Part shown: in pieces, positions 11,481-23,756 of the stretch
How the letters are laid out: every line of letters begins with the position of its first letter
Position numbering within the stretch: the first letter of the stretch is position 1
NCBI GenBank assembly: GCA_034336665.1
Contig: CM067592.1
Span: 29,237,819 to 29,301,818 of the forward strand
Direction: 5' to 3'
DNA length: 64,000 nt
Origin: Luscinia megarhynchos
Lineage: Eukaryota; Chordata; Aves; Passeriformes; Turdidae
The notes under the pieces: generated by a model
What the model was told of the DNA's origin: nothing
Seen by the model: only the letters and a program-made list of their open reading frames with translations
Databases searched by the model: none
Program-made: the position numbers and the translations under genes

Positions 11481-12198
11481 TACATTGTCTTGGTTTGAAA
11501 GCCAGGTGTCTACTAAGAAAGGCAGGAGCCTCTCTTGGAAATGGAGACTGTAAAACCCCTCCCTCCAAATTATTATAGTTTTGAAATTAAGGGGCTCTCA
11601 GGCAAAGATATGGGAAATAGGAATAACGGTTCTTTACTAGGAAAATTAAATTAGAAATTAAGTATTACAAAGAAAAATCCAAAAAACACTGTCAGAGTCA
11701 GAATGCAACCTGACACCCCATCAGTCAGGGTGTTGGTAGCAGTCCCATTAAATGGTGGCTGCAGTCCCCCTGTAGATGTGGTTCAGCTGAAGCAGTGCTC
11801 CTGTAGAAGGGTGCAGTTTTCTTCCAAACCTCCAGGGATGATGTGGAAAGGTGCAGTTTTTCCTCTGGAATCCAGTGAAAAAAAGACTGCTTTGGTGTTC
11901 CAAATCTCAGTTTTTATCTAGGTAAGAAAGGCTTTGCTCCTCCCCCTGGCTGGAGCATCTCCCAGTGGGATGATGTGATTTTATCAGCCATGCAGTGGGA
12001 CTTAATGGTCCATTTACAGAAGATATCTTCCTGGAGGGAGCATGGGTTGTGGAAAAGATAAAGATGACTGCCCCACCTGGTTTTAGCAGCTGGCCCATTA
12101 GCAGAGAATATCTCCCACGGAGATAAGGATGACTGCCCCACCTGGTGATAGAATATATACTTTCAGTCACATCCTGTATTGCAACCTAAGATATACAT
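11481..12198 (-). mobile_element. Solo LTR (same family as 5342-6070), inverted, with 5-bp TSD
   Basis: The LTR proper is 11486-12193 (708 bp). On the plus strand it starts TGTCTTGGTTTGAAAGCC and ends GTATTGCAACCTAAGATA, the reverse complement of the family's start. TACAT flanks it at 11481-11485 and 12194-12198, a perfect target-site duplication. Shared blocks with the 5342 copy include the poly(A) region, the region around TCAGTCAGGGTGTTGGTAGC and the TATA-like stretch (TTTTTATCTAGG on plus). It also carries an internal duplication on plus of GACTGCCCCACCTGG at about 12066 and 12131, absent from the other copy. No retroviral genes remain. Confidence 0.92.
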
Positions 12199-13894
12199 TC
12201 ATCCAAATAGTTTTAATAATTAGTATGCTACAGAAATTGTCTCAGAATAAGAAGGTAGGGTTTGAGGTTTTTTCATGGTGATATATTTTGGCCAGAAAAA
12301 TATCACAAGGATGAGCAAATTCGCTTCATGAAAACTGCAATACCAATCAGAATTTTTGTCTAACAGTAATTTACTCTTGCATCTGCTAAATCTTGCATCA
12401 TTGCTCTAATACAGGAAGAAGCAAGAAAATGGAATATGTATATATAGATAAGCATAAATAGTTCAGTTCTAATGCAACATATAAGAGATAAAAAAAAATA
12501 TTGTAATTTAAAATAACTTTCAAAAGTTCTAGTGAAAGTAAAAACAAAGCTCCTTGCATGTGTTTCAAATAAATTTTCAGTATTTTAGTTAGAGGAATAA
12601 TTTTAATTCCTTTAATAGAAAACAACTTAGAATGACAGATATTTCTAGTCTGTACTAAAGATGAAATCATAAGATCATATTTCCTTTTCCATTAATTTTT
12701 TAAAATTCCTTCCTGTACCAGAACATATCAGATACAATTTAATACTTCATTGGCAATAAAAAGACAGAATTGGAAAATTCTAGTATCCACTGAAACTGAT
12801 CTATTACAAGAATGTTAAATAATTGTCTTTATGGTAAAGTATTTACAGTTTTTTTCCTATAGACAGCAAATTTTAGCTTAATTTCTATTGTTCTGTAAAG
12901 TACTTCTCAACAGCAGCAATAGTTTAATCACATTTTATCTCTATTTTTCAATTAGTTTCAACAGCAAATAGATGGCAAATCTTGTCTATGATTTTAATAC
13001 CCTGTTCAGTTAAGATGTTGTACTCCTGATTTTTACATCTAACTTCCTTCTGTACTAACAGAAAAAAATACCTCCATCAAGAAATTAAAGAGAGGCATGT
13101 AGTAGGATGCATACATTTTCATTGCTATAAACTGTAACTTTGTTCTTCTACTTTCCTTGACTCTGTTGGGAAACTTCTGTTATGGATGCAGTTCTCTCTC
13201 CGACACACCTACAGATACATCTGCATTTTTTGAAGACATCTTTTACTTCTTCCCCCAGAAGTAAAACTCCTATTTCTTTTAGCGATAAGCCGTATCACTA
13301 AGGCTGTTGGGCAAGTGATCTTGACAGCCCTAGAACTGCCATAGAAACACTGTTTCTACGTGCAGTCCCTCCTGTTGCATCGTAAGAACAGTATAATATC
13401 TAAAAATAAACATGATATTACAAAAGGCTCCTGGACCCTCTCCTCACCAAGCCTTCATACCCTTCTGCTCTGCTAGCTGATATTTTCATCTGGAAAGAAA
13501 AAAGTTCAAAAGATAAGTGTTTGGATAAGAGTTTTCTTATCCAAATCTCAGCTAGATATTTTCTGGAGGAAAATATAATTTAGATGTTTGTTTTATTGTG
13601 TTTTATAAGCAAGATAGAGAAACATAGTTTGATTAACATAAGTATTGTCTCCTTACAATACTTGAAATATTTTTACAGCATCGAGCATTCAGAGAACTGG
13701 CACTTTTCAGTTTTATAATGTCCTATATGCTTATGTACCTTGAAAGTAAATGTATGTAAACATGAAGAATGTATACAAATGAGCATGAGCTTGTCATTCT
13801 TGCAGACCTGCCTTGCTAGACTGCAGAATGAAGCAAAGAAGGTATTTTGCAGCTCAGCTTCTTCCATGTCCTGGGTAAATGGGTGTTGGGTTAT
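12199..13894. other. Unassigned AT-rich DNA with a perfect hairpin
   Basis: No gene or known repeat recognised. A block at 13280-13380 is more complex and contains CpG (AGCGATAAGCCGTATCACTA, TTTCTACGTGCAGTCC). The hairpin at 13520-13545 is listed separately. Confidence 0.4.
13520..13545. repeat. Perfect 11-bp inverted repeat, 4-nt loop
   Basis: TTTGGATAAGA, loop GTTT, TCTTATCCAAA. All 11 pairs match. It is too short for a microRNA precursor. It could be a DNA hairpin or an old insertion scar. Confidence 0.9.
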
Positions 13895-14170
13895 TTGTTT
13901 TCTTTAAAAGAGCTGAGCAGTTATTAGTTGTTATAAAGTTCTTTATTGTAAAGGCACATTAGTCTCGAAAGGCAAAGAGTCCCAAGTGTTAAAGTCTATG
14001 CTAAAAGGTTTCAGTATAGAGCTGTAAACAGAAGCAAAGTCGCAATTAAAAGCAGAAGCAGCTCCCTGAGCAAGGCTTGGGTCGGCTGAAGTTGCAGGCA
14101 CAGCTCCTGTCTTCTTGCTATGATGATGGTGGTGAGGGGAGAGAAAAAAGAGAGAGTGAGAGAAAGTGAG
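13895..14170 (-). mobile_element. Possible LTR remnant
   Basis: The plus strand has TTCTTTATTGTAAAGG at about 13940-13955, the reverse complement of a TACAATAAAG-type poly(A) signal. It is followed by GC-richer sequence (14070-14110) and a purine-rich GAGAGAAAAAAGAGAGAG tail. This layout resembles a minus-strand retroviral LTR 3' part, but I found neither clear TG...CA ends nor a target-site duplication. Confidence 0.35.
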
Positions 14171-14849
14171 AGAGCTCTACTCCAATACACAGATTCTTAT
14201 TTACAAATTACCTAATGAGTTAAAACATGAATCTGAGGCATTTCTTCTTAACTTATTAGAATTCTAATCTCTTAGTATGAAAGTTTACGTATAATTTACA
14301 CATATGGTCTATCTGTTCTGTCTGAAAAATGTAAGCAGTATACTGACTATATTTTTATTATGTCTAAAACTATGCTTTGGAGCTCTCATGGAGACTTGTT
14401 TTTTTAAGACAAGTTTTTTGTTTTCTACACTGATATCTATGACTAGGTTTTTCAGCTCTCACTGCAGCTTGTTGATCTCTCTAAAGAACCAAGAAAAGCC
14501 TCTGTTACAGACTCCAACAAATGGGTTGCTAACCTTGCTCATTAGAAGAGCCTCATTTTCCCTAATCTTCCTTTTGTCATCTATGTGACCTACTTGCACA
14601 AGTCTTTCCTGTTGTCATTGGCATTCCTTACCACATTCAATTCCATTTTGAGAAACCAGAAACTTCCAGTTTGAGACCTTCAATAGAGAAATAATGATAA
14701 CAAATATATGTGTTGAGCAGAAACTACTGAAAAGGCAGATCTGGATGCCGTAGACCCTTCAGTGCAGCTGTGGAGCTGGGGCTAGCTCATCCATGATGAG
14801 AGACTGTTTCAGAGGTCAAACAGCATCCCCAGCACTGGAGGTTTATTTG
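14171..14849. other. Unassigned DNA
   Basis: No repeat family or gene recognised. One long open stretch at 14304-14588 encodes a leucine- and phenylalanine-rich hydrophobic chain typical of T-rich DNA, with no family motif. Confidence 0.4.
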
Positions 14850-15110
14850 GGCATGGAGCATGCAATCTGGGTTCTTCAAAGCGGTGTGTGAAGCTGAAAC
14901 AAAAAGAAATTCAGGCTGGAGGTAAGGAGAAATCTTTTCCCCACAAAGTTAGACTATCTATGGAGCAAAGGCCAAGGAGTCTGGCTGTCTCTGGCAATGG
15001 GTGGTCCAGCATCCTGGCTATGCAACGCCCTGAGCAGCCTGGTCTGACCCTATGGCTGAGCTTGCTCTGAGACTTCAGACCTCCCCAAGAGATCTACCTG
15101 TCAGCCTGAA
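14850..15110 (+). mobile_element. Diverged CR1 3'-region fragment
   Basis: CAGGCTGGAGGTAAGGAGAA, then GCCCTGAGCAGCCTGGTCTG and GAGCTTGCTCTGAGACTTC, echo the CR1 3' UTR (GGCTTAGATTAGATATAAGG...CCTGAGCAACCTGATCTAG). The match is patchy, so this would be an old insertion or another repeat with a similar tail. Confidence 0.45.
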
Positions 15111-17134
15111 TTTTCTTGTAGTCCTAGAGACAAGCAAAATATTGTTCTTGCAGCTGCAAACTGCAGTTTTGTGTCAGGAACCCAAATTTCTTGATAGTTG
15201 TTCAACAATGAACAGATGAATCATTACAGCCTCCTAAAATAAAATCAGAGAGCATAACCTCAGTCTCTTGAGCCCAAGTTTTTTTCAGTTATACATGTAT
15301 GAAAGAATAAGGTAGTCTTTGCCTCAGAAAACTTAATTCTTACTGTCTATATGCTTTTTTCTGCTGTAAAATTAAACATAACCTCAACTGCTTTTCTGAA
15401 TTAAGTCAAGTCTATTCCATCTACTTTATCATTTTATGCATTATGGATACCACATTTGGAAAAAAAAAAAGCAAAATAAAACAAAGCCAGTAAAAATTAG
15501 CTTTCTATAAGTTAAGTACTCACTGTTATACACTGCTTTTTAGGCAGGAGTAAAAAGGAAATTTTTCTCATTTAAATGACTTCTGCATGTGCAAACCTAT
15601 CAGAAGAGAATATATAAATTCTCCTTCTCTTTTCGTATTTATGCACATTTTTTTCCCTTTCCACAGCAAGATCTTTTGAGAGTTTTTCAGTGATCAGCTG
15701 TTTCCATGTAACCATCACCTACTCTGAAACAGTATGTTTTAATTTTCTGTTTTGTAGGAAGTGAAATACCAGTTAAGAGGGGCTAATAAAATAAGAGAGG
15801 AGGACTATATATCTGAATATTTTTGTGTCATACAATCATTAAAAAATATCAAATTGGAAGATGGGAATTTTAGGCAGATACACGAAGCATGAGATTAATT
15901 GTAACAATTATTGGGGGAAATCCTGCTCCTAACAGATGTGTCCATTTGGATGGTGTGATGAGCAAAAGTAAAGCAACTGGTTCCAGACATTTCTGGCAAT
16001 AAAGCCATCTTGCTGATGCAGGTTGGCTAGACTAGGAGATGTGCTACTGAGCATAAAACACAGCACAAACTGGCAGAGATCCTGCAGGATTAGGGCACTG
16101 ATTCTTTCACCCTCTTTTTTTTTGAAATCACCTGGGCTAATTACACAACAGAGAGCATAAAAGATGTAATTTCCTGATGGTTCTTGCAAACACAGTAGCA
16201 GTGCTCATTCACATGAAATAATTTGCAAAAAGCTTAGAAACAGAATAGATTAGGTTTATAGATAAAGATTCACCATTTTACATCCATGGGACATCAGTGA
16301 TCTACTTTAGTATGAAGAAGTGGGTTTAGGTGGCACTTGAATAATCTGAACTTACTAAGAACCTTTTTTAGAATGCACATGTAGGACGAAATTTCTGTAG
16401 GTTCAGAACTATTGTTAATAACGGCACTGAAAGTGCATAATAATGTTGCTCTTGCAGGAGGAATAAAAGTAATTTGATTAAGACTTAGAAATAAAGTGCA
16501 GGAAGAGCATGATTCCATTTGATAGATATTGATTTCATTTAGATTTGCTAAGTATGGGTAATTGGGTGGGTGTTGTGAATAATATTAGGAGATGTGAATA
16601 ACAAGGGCATGTGTTATAGATGTAATTTTAATGAATAGGAGAAGACTGAATTTTAATGACTAGAAGAAACGGAAAAGAATCAAGAAAAACACTTGTAGTT
16701 TTCTCTTTAGTTTAACCCTGGTATCCTGCATGTAAAGGTGAAGTTTAAAATTACATAAATAGAATTCTCAGTAACTTGAGTAAAATAATAAATTGGGTTA
16801 GATCTTTTTTTTTTTTTTTTCTGGGGAGAAACTCTATATTTCAGTATCTGCATAGAGACTAGATGCAGGCTAAAGGACCAAAAAAGAAAATGATGCTTTA
16901 AACATCAACTAATGTCAAAATAATTATTCTTTATACATATTGTGCTTAAATATAATAGATGAACCTGTATGATTTATGATAAAATTATCTTCCTTGCAAT
17001 CATCAGGATTCTACAGACGTAAAGTTCAATTTAACCATTAAGAATTTTCCCATATGGTTTTAAGACAAAGTGAAAAGCAGGAGAACCTGCAATGGGGGAG
17101 AGAAGATGTTCATGTAGAAATGGATTAAAAACAG
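15111..17134. other. Unassigned AT-rich DNA
   Basis: A T-run at about 16806-16821 and an A-run at 15459-15470. No coding region, RNA or transposon that I recognise. Confidence 0.45.
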
Positions 17135-17680
17135 AATAATGGAATCACAGAATGGGTTGGAGTGGAAGGAACCACAGTGGGTCATCTGGCCCAACCTCCT
17201 TGCTCAAGCAAGCTCATCCCAGTGCACATGGCACAGGATTGCATCCAGATGTTCTTAAATATCTCCAGTGAGAGACACTCTCCAATCCCTCTAAGCAATC
17301 TGTTCCAGTGCTCCATCACTTACACAGTAAAGACGTTCTTCTTCCTCTTCAGGTGTGCATCAGTTTCTTCCCATTGCATCTTGTCCTATTGCCTGGCACC
17401 ACTGAGAAGAGCCTGGATCCATCCTCTAGAAACCCTCTCTTCAAATACTTATGCACATGATGAGATTCCCTCTAAGTTGCCTCTTTTTAAGGCTGAACAG
17501 GTTCATCTCTCTAAGCTTTTCCTCATAAGAGAGATGCTCCAGTCCCTAATAATTTTTCTGACCCTCTACTAGACCCTCTCCAGGAGCAGATTGTTGTCCA
17601 CCAGGACCATCAGGTCCTTCTCCACAGAGCTGGTTTCCAGCATGTTGGCCACCAACCCGGTGCACAGGGTTACTCCTTCA
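17135..17680 (-). mobile_element. CR1 fragment
   Basis: On plus it opens GGAATCACAGAATGGGTTGG, GGTCATCTGGCCCAACCTCC. It continues with CTGTTCCAGTGCTCCATCAC, CAGTAAAGACGTTCTTC, TCTTGTCCTATTGCCTGG and GGTCCTTCTCCACAGAGCTG. These are reverse complements of CR1 3' sequence. The element is 5'-truncated and has its 3' end at the low coordinate. The wording of the first 150 bp and the CAGGTCCTTCTCC stretch suggest a CR1-F/B-like subfamily, but subfamily is uncertain. Confidence 0.85.
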
Positions 17681-17739
17681 AGAAAAAATCTGTACTCAGA
17701 AGATCCTAGTGTTCTCAGTCAGCTTTACAAGCGTTGCTA

Positions 17740-17942
17740 ATGATTGAATAAATATATAAATATAATAATAGAAGCATAATATAAATATATAATATATAAA
17801 AATAAATATATATACATTTGGAGGGAAAAGTGAGGAATAAATCTGAGAGGAGAACTCCCTCCCCCCAAAAAAACCCAAACAAACAAAGCAAACCAAAACC
17901 AAAACCAAAACCAAACAAAACAAAACAAAACAAAACAAAAAT
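17740..17942. repeat. AT-rich tract and (AACCAAA)/(AAAAC)n simple repeat
   Basis: A TATAAATA-rich stretch at 17748-17816 is followed by an A/C-only strand (17866-17942) made of CAAAC, CCAAAA and finally AAAAC units in tandem. Long frames across it are low-complexity artefacts. Confidence 0.85.
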
Positions 17943-20900
17943 CACAAGCAACAATTTAACCAACCTGCAGATAGGAGAAAAACTAGCTAATTACAATTAC
18001 AAACTCTACAAATCTCTATTTTATCAGTGATATTTGAATATTGGTACAAAATCTAGATGGAATGCGTTTAAAATATGTGTTTCCTTTGGAGCTGCTACAT
18101 GGCAGTGATTGCTCTTTCCATAAGACACTTGTATCTGCCCATATGAACGTGAATCTATCACCTGCATATATAAGAATAAACATGTCCCTGCATTCATTTA
18201 GATAAGTTTTTTGCTATTATGGCATCCTTTTATTCAATTGCCACAAGACTTCTTAAAAATGTAATCTGGAAGAAGAAGTACAGAAATGAAACTGCATATA
18301 TGAGTCTTTTTAAAACGTGAAATCAATTTTTATGGTCACCACTACCTATTTGTTTCTTCTACACTATATCTTAATTTCTCAGAGAGATACCTTTCACTTG
18401 GTCTTCATGTCCACAGCCTGTTAATATTACAGATTCCTGTGAAAAGTTCATATACATGTTATATAGTTAATGTAGGCTTCAAGAAAACATCCTCAAGATC
18501 GTGTATAACTTATGGGAATCCTAATTTTAACTATCAGAATATAGTAATTTAAAAGCTAACAAGGAGTAGAAATAGCTATCCAGTTATTTAGAGGGGGGAA
18601 AAGGCCGCCCATATTAACTTCTGTTTTAAATTGCATTCTGAAGAGGTGAGACTAATTTTTGTTTGAGCATACATGTATTCTAATGGAGCACTAACCCTTT
18701 TTCATTAATTTCCCACATTCAAGCAATGATCTACAGGCTGATCTAATATAATTTGTTATAGCTCTTTCACATAAAATTTCTGATGTGGTGTGATTAATAC
18801 AGTTGAAGCCAAGGGTGGCAGCCATATCCAGTACAAGGGCATTTCTCTAGTTACCACAGTACTCCTAATTCAATCTGTGATATTGAGACATTAAAAAATT
18901 AATAGTCCATTTGTAAACATGTGAACACTGTAGTATACGTCTAACATTTTCAAAATACCTCAATGTTATCTCATTTTTAAAAGTAATTTAGACTTTCTGG
19001 AAGAGAATAACAAGCTTGCTAAAAAATGGGCTTTAGAGTTTTATTATCTAACAAGAGAAAAGTGAATTGCAAGAACTCTTTCCAACATATGAAGTGCATT
19101 TATGGAATGTTCACCAAATCTAATGAGTAGTGCTAGCTGCGCCATTACAGGACTAATATATCTAGATACTCAGTAAACTGTGATTTTTTTTTTAAGAAAA
19201 AGAGAGAAACAATTTTTACCATATATTTGTGCATATTTTGGATTATACATATTTTCTGGATATAATGTATTTATATATTCAAAACTAAACTCTACAATTC
19301 ATTGCCTCTGTCATTGACAATGAAGGTTCCTAACACAGAAGGCTCCCTCTTTAACACAATGGATGAAACAAATTACCTTAATGAGCCTTTATTTTTCTTG
19401 GCATTTTTGAGATGTGGTACTCTGATCATTGTCATCATCATCATGTACAGTGACTAGGATCTATGATGAAGTGAATTGAATCAGAGAGAAGAAAAATGAA
19501 CATATCTCTCTCTACCCCAAATTAGAGATACTGCATGTTTTCTTCTGAAATCACCAAGTTACACTGAAAAGCTACCATGTCATTTGGCTTCAAGTTAACA
19601 GATGTAAAAATAATCAGGCTTCTCAGCAATGCAACATGCATGCAGAGGAGAGCATTTGACACATTACTGGAAAAGCTTTTCAAATATGTTGATAATAATT
19701 TCTGCATAAGAGTTGAGGGAATTTAATTTTTAATTATTTACTAGCTTTGCAAATAGGTGAAACTTGCTTATTATATTTGTAATATCTTTCCTATCAAGAA
19801 TTTAGTGGTTCATGCTGAATAATGCACTTCACATTCATAAGTGCATACTCTGTGTGTGTAAGTGATGTTGTCTCCTTATTTCTAAATACATTCACATATA
19901 TCTTGATGGCACTGTGTTGTACACAGGGTCCTGTAGCAGATGAGTATATTTTATTGTCTGTCTTTTAAGTGACTTAACAAGAAAATAAAGAAAATAAAGG
20001 AATTGGGTGAGTGGATATACTAGTTAGTAGGAACCCCACCTTAGATACTCTGCTCTGTTATTACCCATGTAATTGTGTCATATTTCCTCTTCTTGCTCTC
20101 TCTTTCATGCTACCATTTCTTGTTTCTTGTGTTTTGACTGCAAACTCTTTGAAGGACAAATTTACTCTCTTTCTGTTGCTTCCTTCCAGTAAAGTTATGG
20201 GGACAATGACGAACATTCCTACTGAAAACACTGAACTTCATTGCACATTGCAGTGTAAGCCTCTCAATGCCTGATACTTCTTTCAAAACTACTAAACAAA
20301 TCAGAGTTTCTAATATTTCTGTCTGTATGAAAATTTAATTCAAAATACTGCCCGGCGGTTTTTTCTGAGCAAACTTGGGACTTTTGGCAGCTACTGTTAA
20401 TATCCTTATGTTATACACCCATGAAGATTATTACTCCAAGAATTACTGTTTCTCTTAAAGGGCATTACAAACATTTCCAGAGAAAGAGAAAGAAAGGAGG
20501 CAAAGTCAGCACTACAAACTGAGAAGACATAAAGTCAGACAGCAAGTTTATCTGAATTCCCATGACCTTCTTTTGGACAGCCTCCTCTTCCTGATGCATT
20601 ATTTAGTCAAAGAGCAAGAACCACCTTTTAAATATGTACACATTTGTTCATTGGTTGCAGTTAAAAGATTCTTCATCTTCATTGTTAAACAGAACACAGA
20701 AGTAAACAAATAAAATAAGTAAAAACTAAATACTAAAGTAACTCCCATGTTGACACCAAAGATGCAGAACTTCACACACTTTTAAACTTAAAATTTCTTT
20801 GTCTCTTTAACTATTAAACAAATTTATGGATCCCCAAAAGAAATTCTGTTTCAATCTCTAATTTTGCTAATTTTTATATATTTGAGTAGCTTAAGTGGAA

Positions 20901-21902
20901 TACAACAGAGCTCCTTTTGCAACTATGATTAGTCACATTTCTAGCTTTTTGTAGGTTAAACATGTGAGAATTTCAAAGCATCTGTCATTTACTGGGTAAT
21001 GACTAAACTTTCATGAATAAGTTATGAAAGAGTATCAAATGACAGGCAGGTGATTCAAAACAATTATAGTCCTATAGATGATTTCAGAATTACCTCTTTT
21101 TTCACATCCTATGTTATGTAGGCCTCAATACAAGATCTAAAAGATCTGCTTCTGTTGGAGGCTTTATTAAGTCAAATGGTAAAAGCACAATTTAAAAAAC
21201 TGTACTGGTGCTCAAGGGATAACAAAGATCCTATTTTTAATTTTCCATATGTCTGTATATATACGTCCTCAGTTTGTAGCTCTGCAAGCACTTAATCACA
21301 GACTTAATGTGAATAACAGAGAGGTAAAAACATTCTATAAGAGCATCAACATGGAGCTGGACACCATATATCTCCTAGGAAAGCTACCCATTCATTCTGA
21401 ATATTGAGGGAAATTCTATAGTTTATAAATCAGAACTGCATTTGAGTTGTTACCAAAGCAATTTACTCATGTAGAGAAAATATTTGAATGACATACATAA
21501 ATCTAATGCATAATGTAATAACTGATTAACAAGTCATACTGTTTTTTAATATTGGTACATTATAATGGCTCAAGAAGAAATATTAGTTTATCAAATTGAA
21601 ATATTGTTGGTGACTCCGTAGTACAGTGCACTTATATGAAACTTGGCAATGACTGCTAGGTAGCAGTGTTAAGGAGGCATCTCCATCAAGATCTCCATCA
21701 AGCAGTCAGATTCTAGCTGAGAAAAGATCACTAAAGAACTGGAAAAAAGAAAATTGGAAAGCTAAATGCTCTTATCAGAAGTGCTACTGGTGGATCAAAT
21801 TACAAGATCTTTCAGGAAGAAAATTTACTTTTGTAGTAGATCTGACATAGTTCTCTCTTGTGTTTGGAAGCCTGACTCATTCTCTACCTGTATGATGTTA
21901 CA

Positions 21903-21903
<1 letters not shown>

Positions 21904-21942
<39 letters not shown>
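21904..21942. repeat. (TG)n(TA)n microsatellite
   Basis: TGTGTGTGTG followed by about 14 TA units. A compound dinucleotide repeat of the same type as at 7800. Confidence 0.95.
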
Positions 21943-21945
<3 letters not shown>

Positions 21946-22212
21946 GGTAATATTCTGAATCACAGCTTGAATAATATTCAACAACATACTTTTAGAAAAT
22001 ATATATAGTACATATTTACAAATAAGGAAAGCCATCTTTCAGAGAAATTCATTGAGCCTTCTGGATTAAGCTGATTTACATAAGCATTGTAGAAAGAAGA
22101 ATTACCCCCTGGCGTTAAATTCAGTCTCCACAGATGGTCTTTTTGATCTGTTAATCAGATTTCCTGTATCCTTAGACAATATCTTAATTGCTTATGCCCT
22201 CATATTAAAAAA

Positions 22213-22230
22213 AGAGAGAGAGAGAGAGAG
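22213..22230. repeat. (GA)n microsatellite
   Basis: About nine uninterrupted AG units after an A-run. Confidence 0.95.
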
Positions 22231-22700
22231 AATGGAGAGAATTATATTCAATTATCTTAAGGAGGCTGGAATAAACATTTACATTCATATGCTTTTCACA
22301 ATACTGTGAAATTATACTGAACATAGTTCAGCAGAAGAGTTGCATTTAATAAGAAAATATATGGAAAGGTCTGTGTGTTTTCCATTACTGTATTTTCTGT
22401 ATCAATTCTAGATGGAATATCCTCTTTAATTGTATCCATATTCTAGAAAATTTCTTTAATGACATTTCCAAATTACGTGGATTAATGTGGTGAAATTTTC
22501 ATATTTTATGCAAAACTACTTCATGTATTAGAGACTCCCTTTACCATTTTATATGACAAAATCTACTGGTTCTGTTTCCACAGTTCTAGTAAAAGCTTAA
22601 AAAACCAGTCAGATATTCTATTGAAGACGTGCTGTAGTTTTTTTCTCTCCTACAATATGTACATGGACACCAGCAGCAACAGCAGCGACTGATGTAAATC

Positions 22701-23044
22701 CAGGGATGAGTTTTAGTTTGGGCTGTTTCTGTGTTCAGGGACAGCCAAGCAGCAGCCCAGAGCCCTGTCAGGACCTGGAACTTCAATCAGGTCAGTGGTC
22801 AGTACAGGGAGCACAGAGTGGGAGTGTCATTCCAGGAGGGCATGGCAGTTTGCACAGCCAGGGTGAGAAGCACAGTGTGGTCTCCCTCCCATCAGCTCAG
22901 AAGAGTTTAGGAATTGCTCCTATTCTGCAGGGTGCTAAGCCATCTGTGTGTATCAGAAAAGATGTGGCAATGAAAACAGAGCTGTTGTGGAAACATGCAG
23001 GGGTCCAGGTAGCATCAGAGCATAGTCAGATCAATGGATTAAGA
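22701..23044. other. GC-richer segment upstream of a CR1, identity unclear
   Basis: It contains TCATTCCAGGAGGGCATGGC and AGTTTGCACAGCCAGGGTGA, then AAGCACAGTGTGGTCTCC. This resembles my memory of avian CR1 5'-UTR sequence and adjoins a plus-strand CR1 at 23045. If so, the copy would be a full-length end pair with a large internal deletion. A 121-codon plus frame runs through it but has no recognised domain. Not proven. Confidence 0.35.
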
Positions 23045-23756
23045 AGAGCTGCACGAAATTTATTAGTGTGATGTGCCAGGTCCTGTGCTTGACTTGCAGC
23101 AATCCCAGGCAGTTCTACAGGCTTGGGGAAAAGTGGCTTGAGAACTGTTCAGCAGAAATGGACTTGGGAGTGCTGCTTAACAGCCAGCTGAACATGAGCC
23201 AGCAGAGTGCCAAAGTGGCCAAGAAGGTCAGTGGCATAATGGCCTGAACCAAGAATAGTGCTGCCAGCAGAAATAGGGAAGTAATCATCCTGTGCTCAGC
23301 ATGCTTAAGGCTGCATCTTGAGCACACTGTGTTCAGTTTTGGAACTCTCACGTTCTTATAAGGAATGTGTGAAGAAGCAGGGTGTGTTTAGTCCCAAAAA
23401 TTGGAGGCTAAGGAGAGACCTCAACTCTCTCAACAACTGCCTGAAAAGAGGTTTTAGTAGGTGGAGACCAATCTCTTTTATCATGCCTACAATGAAGGGA
23501 CAAGAGCAAATGGTCTTAACCTGAGGTGGAAGAGTCAGATTAGATACAAGAGAAAAATTTTCAGGATGTGAGGGTTCAGGCATTGGAATAGGTTGCCCAG
23601 GGAGGTGGTGGAGTCAGCATCCCTGGAGGTAGACACCTGAACATGCCACAGGGTGCTGTAGTAAAGTGGTTTAGTGGTTACAGTGGCCATGGTAGGTGAA
23701 TGGTTGGAGTCATCTTGAAAGTCTCTTTGAATCTTGATGATTCAATGATTCTATTT
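23045..23756 (+). mobile_element. CR1 fragment with 3' end
   Basis: Landmarks in order are CCAGGTCCTGTGCTTGACTT, CTACAGGCTTGGGG, GGACTTGGGAGTGCTGC, AACATGAGCCAGCAGAGTGC, TTGAGCACACTGTGTTCAGT, GGTTGCCCAGGGAGGTGGTG, then the end TTGAATCTTGATGATTCAAT and GATTCTATT. This is ORF2 C-terminal coding plus 3' UTR with the terminal octamer. Frames are broken. Confidence 0.88.

Larger units (their letters stand above)
17943..22700. other. Long unassigned AT-rich interval
   Basis: Nearly 5 kb without a recognised transposon, unlike most of the window. Small features are a direct repeat ATCTCCATCAAG twice at about 21678-21702, a (TG)(TA) microsatellite at 21904-21942, and a (GA)n run at 22213-22230. No protein-family motif was seen in either strand. 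Confidence 0.45.

Noticed and set aside
17162..17572. 136-codon plus-strand frame
   Set aside because: It is the antisense of a minus-strand CR1 3' region and matches no protein family.
22586..22786. Minus-strand frame with a hydrophobic start and Cys-rich middle
   Set aside because: The Cys run comes from CAG/CAA-like trinucleotides (AGCAGCAACAGCAG on plus), there is no splice or promoter context, and it overlaps a probable repeat.
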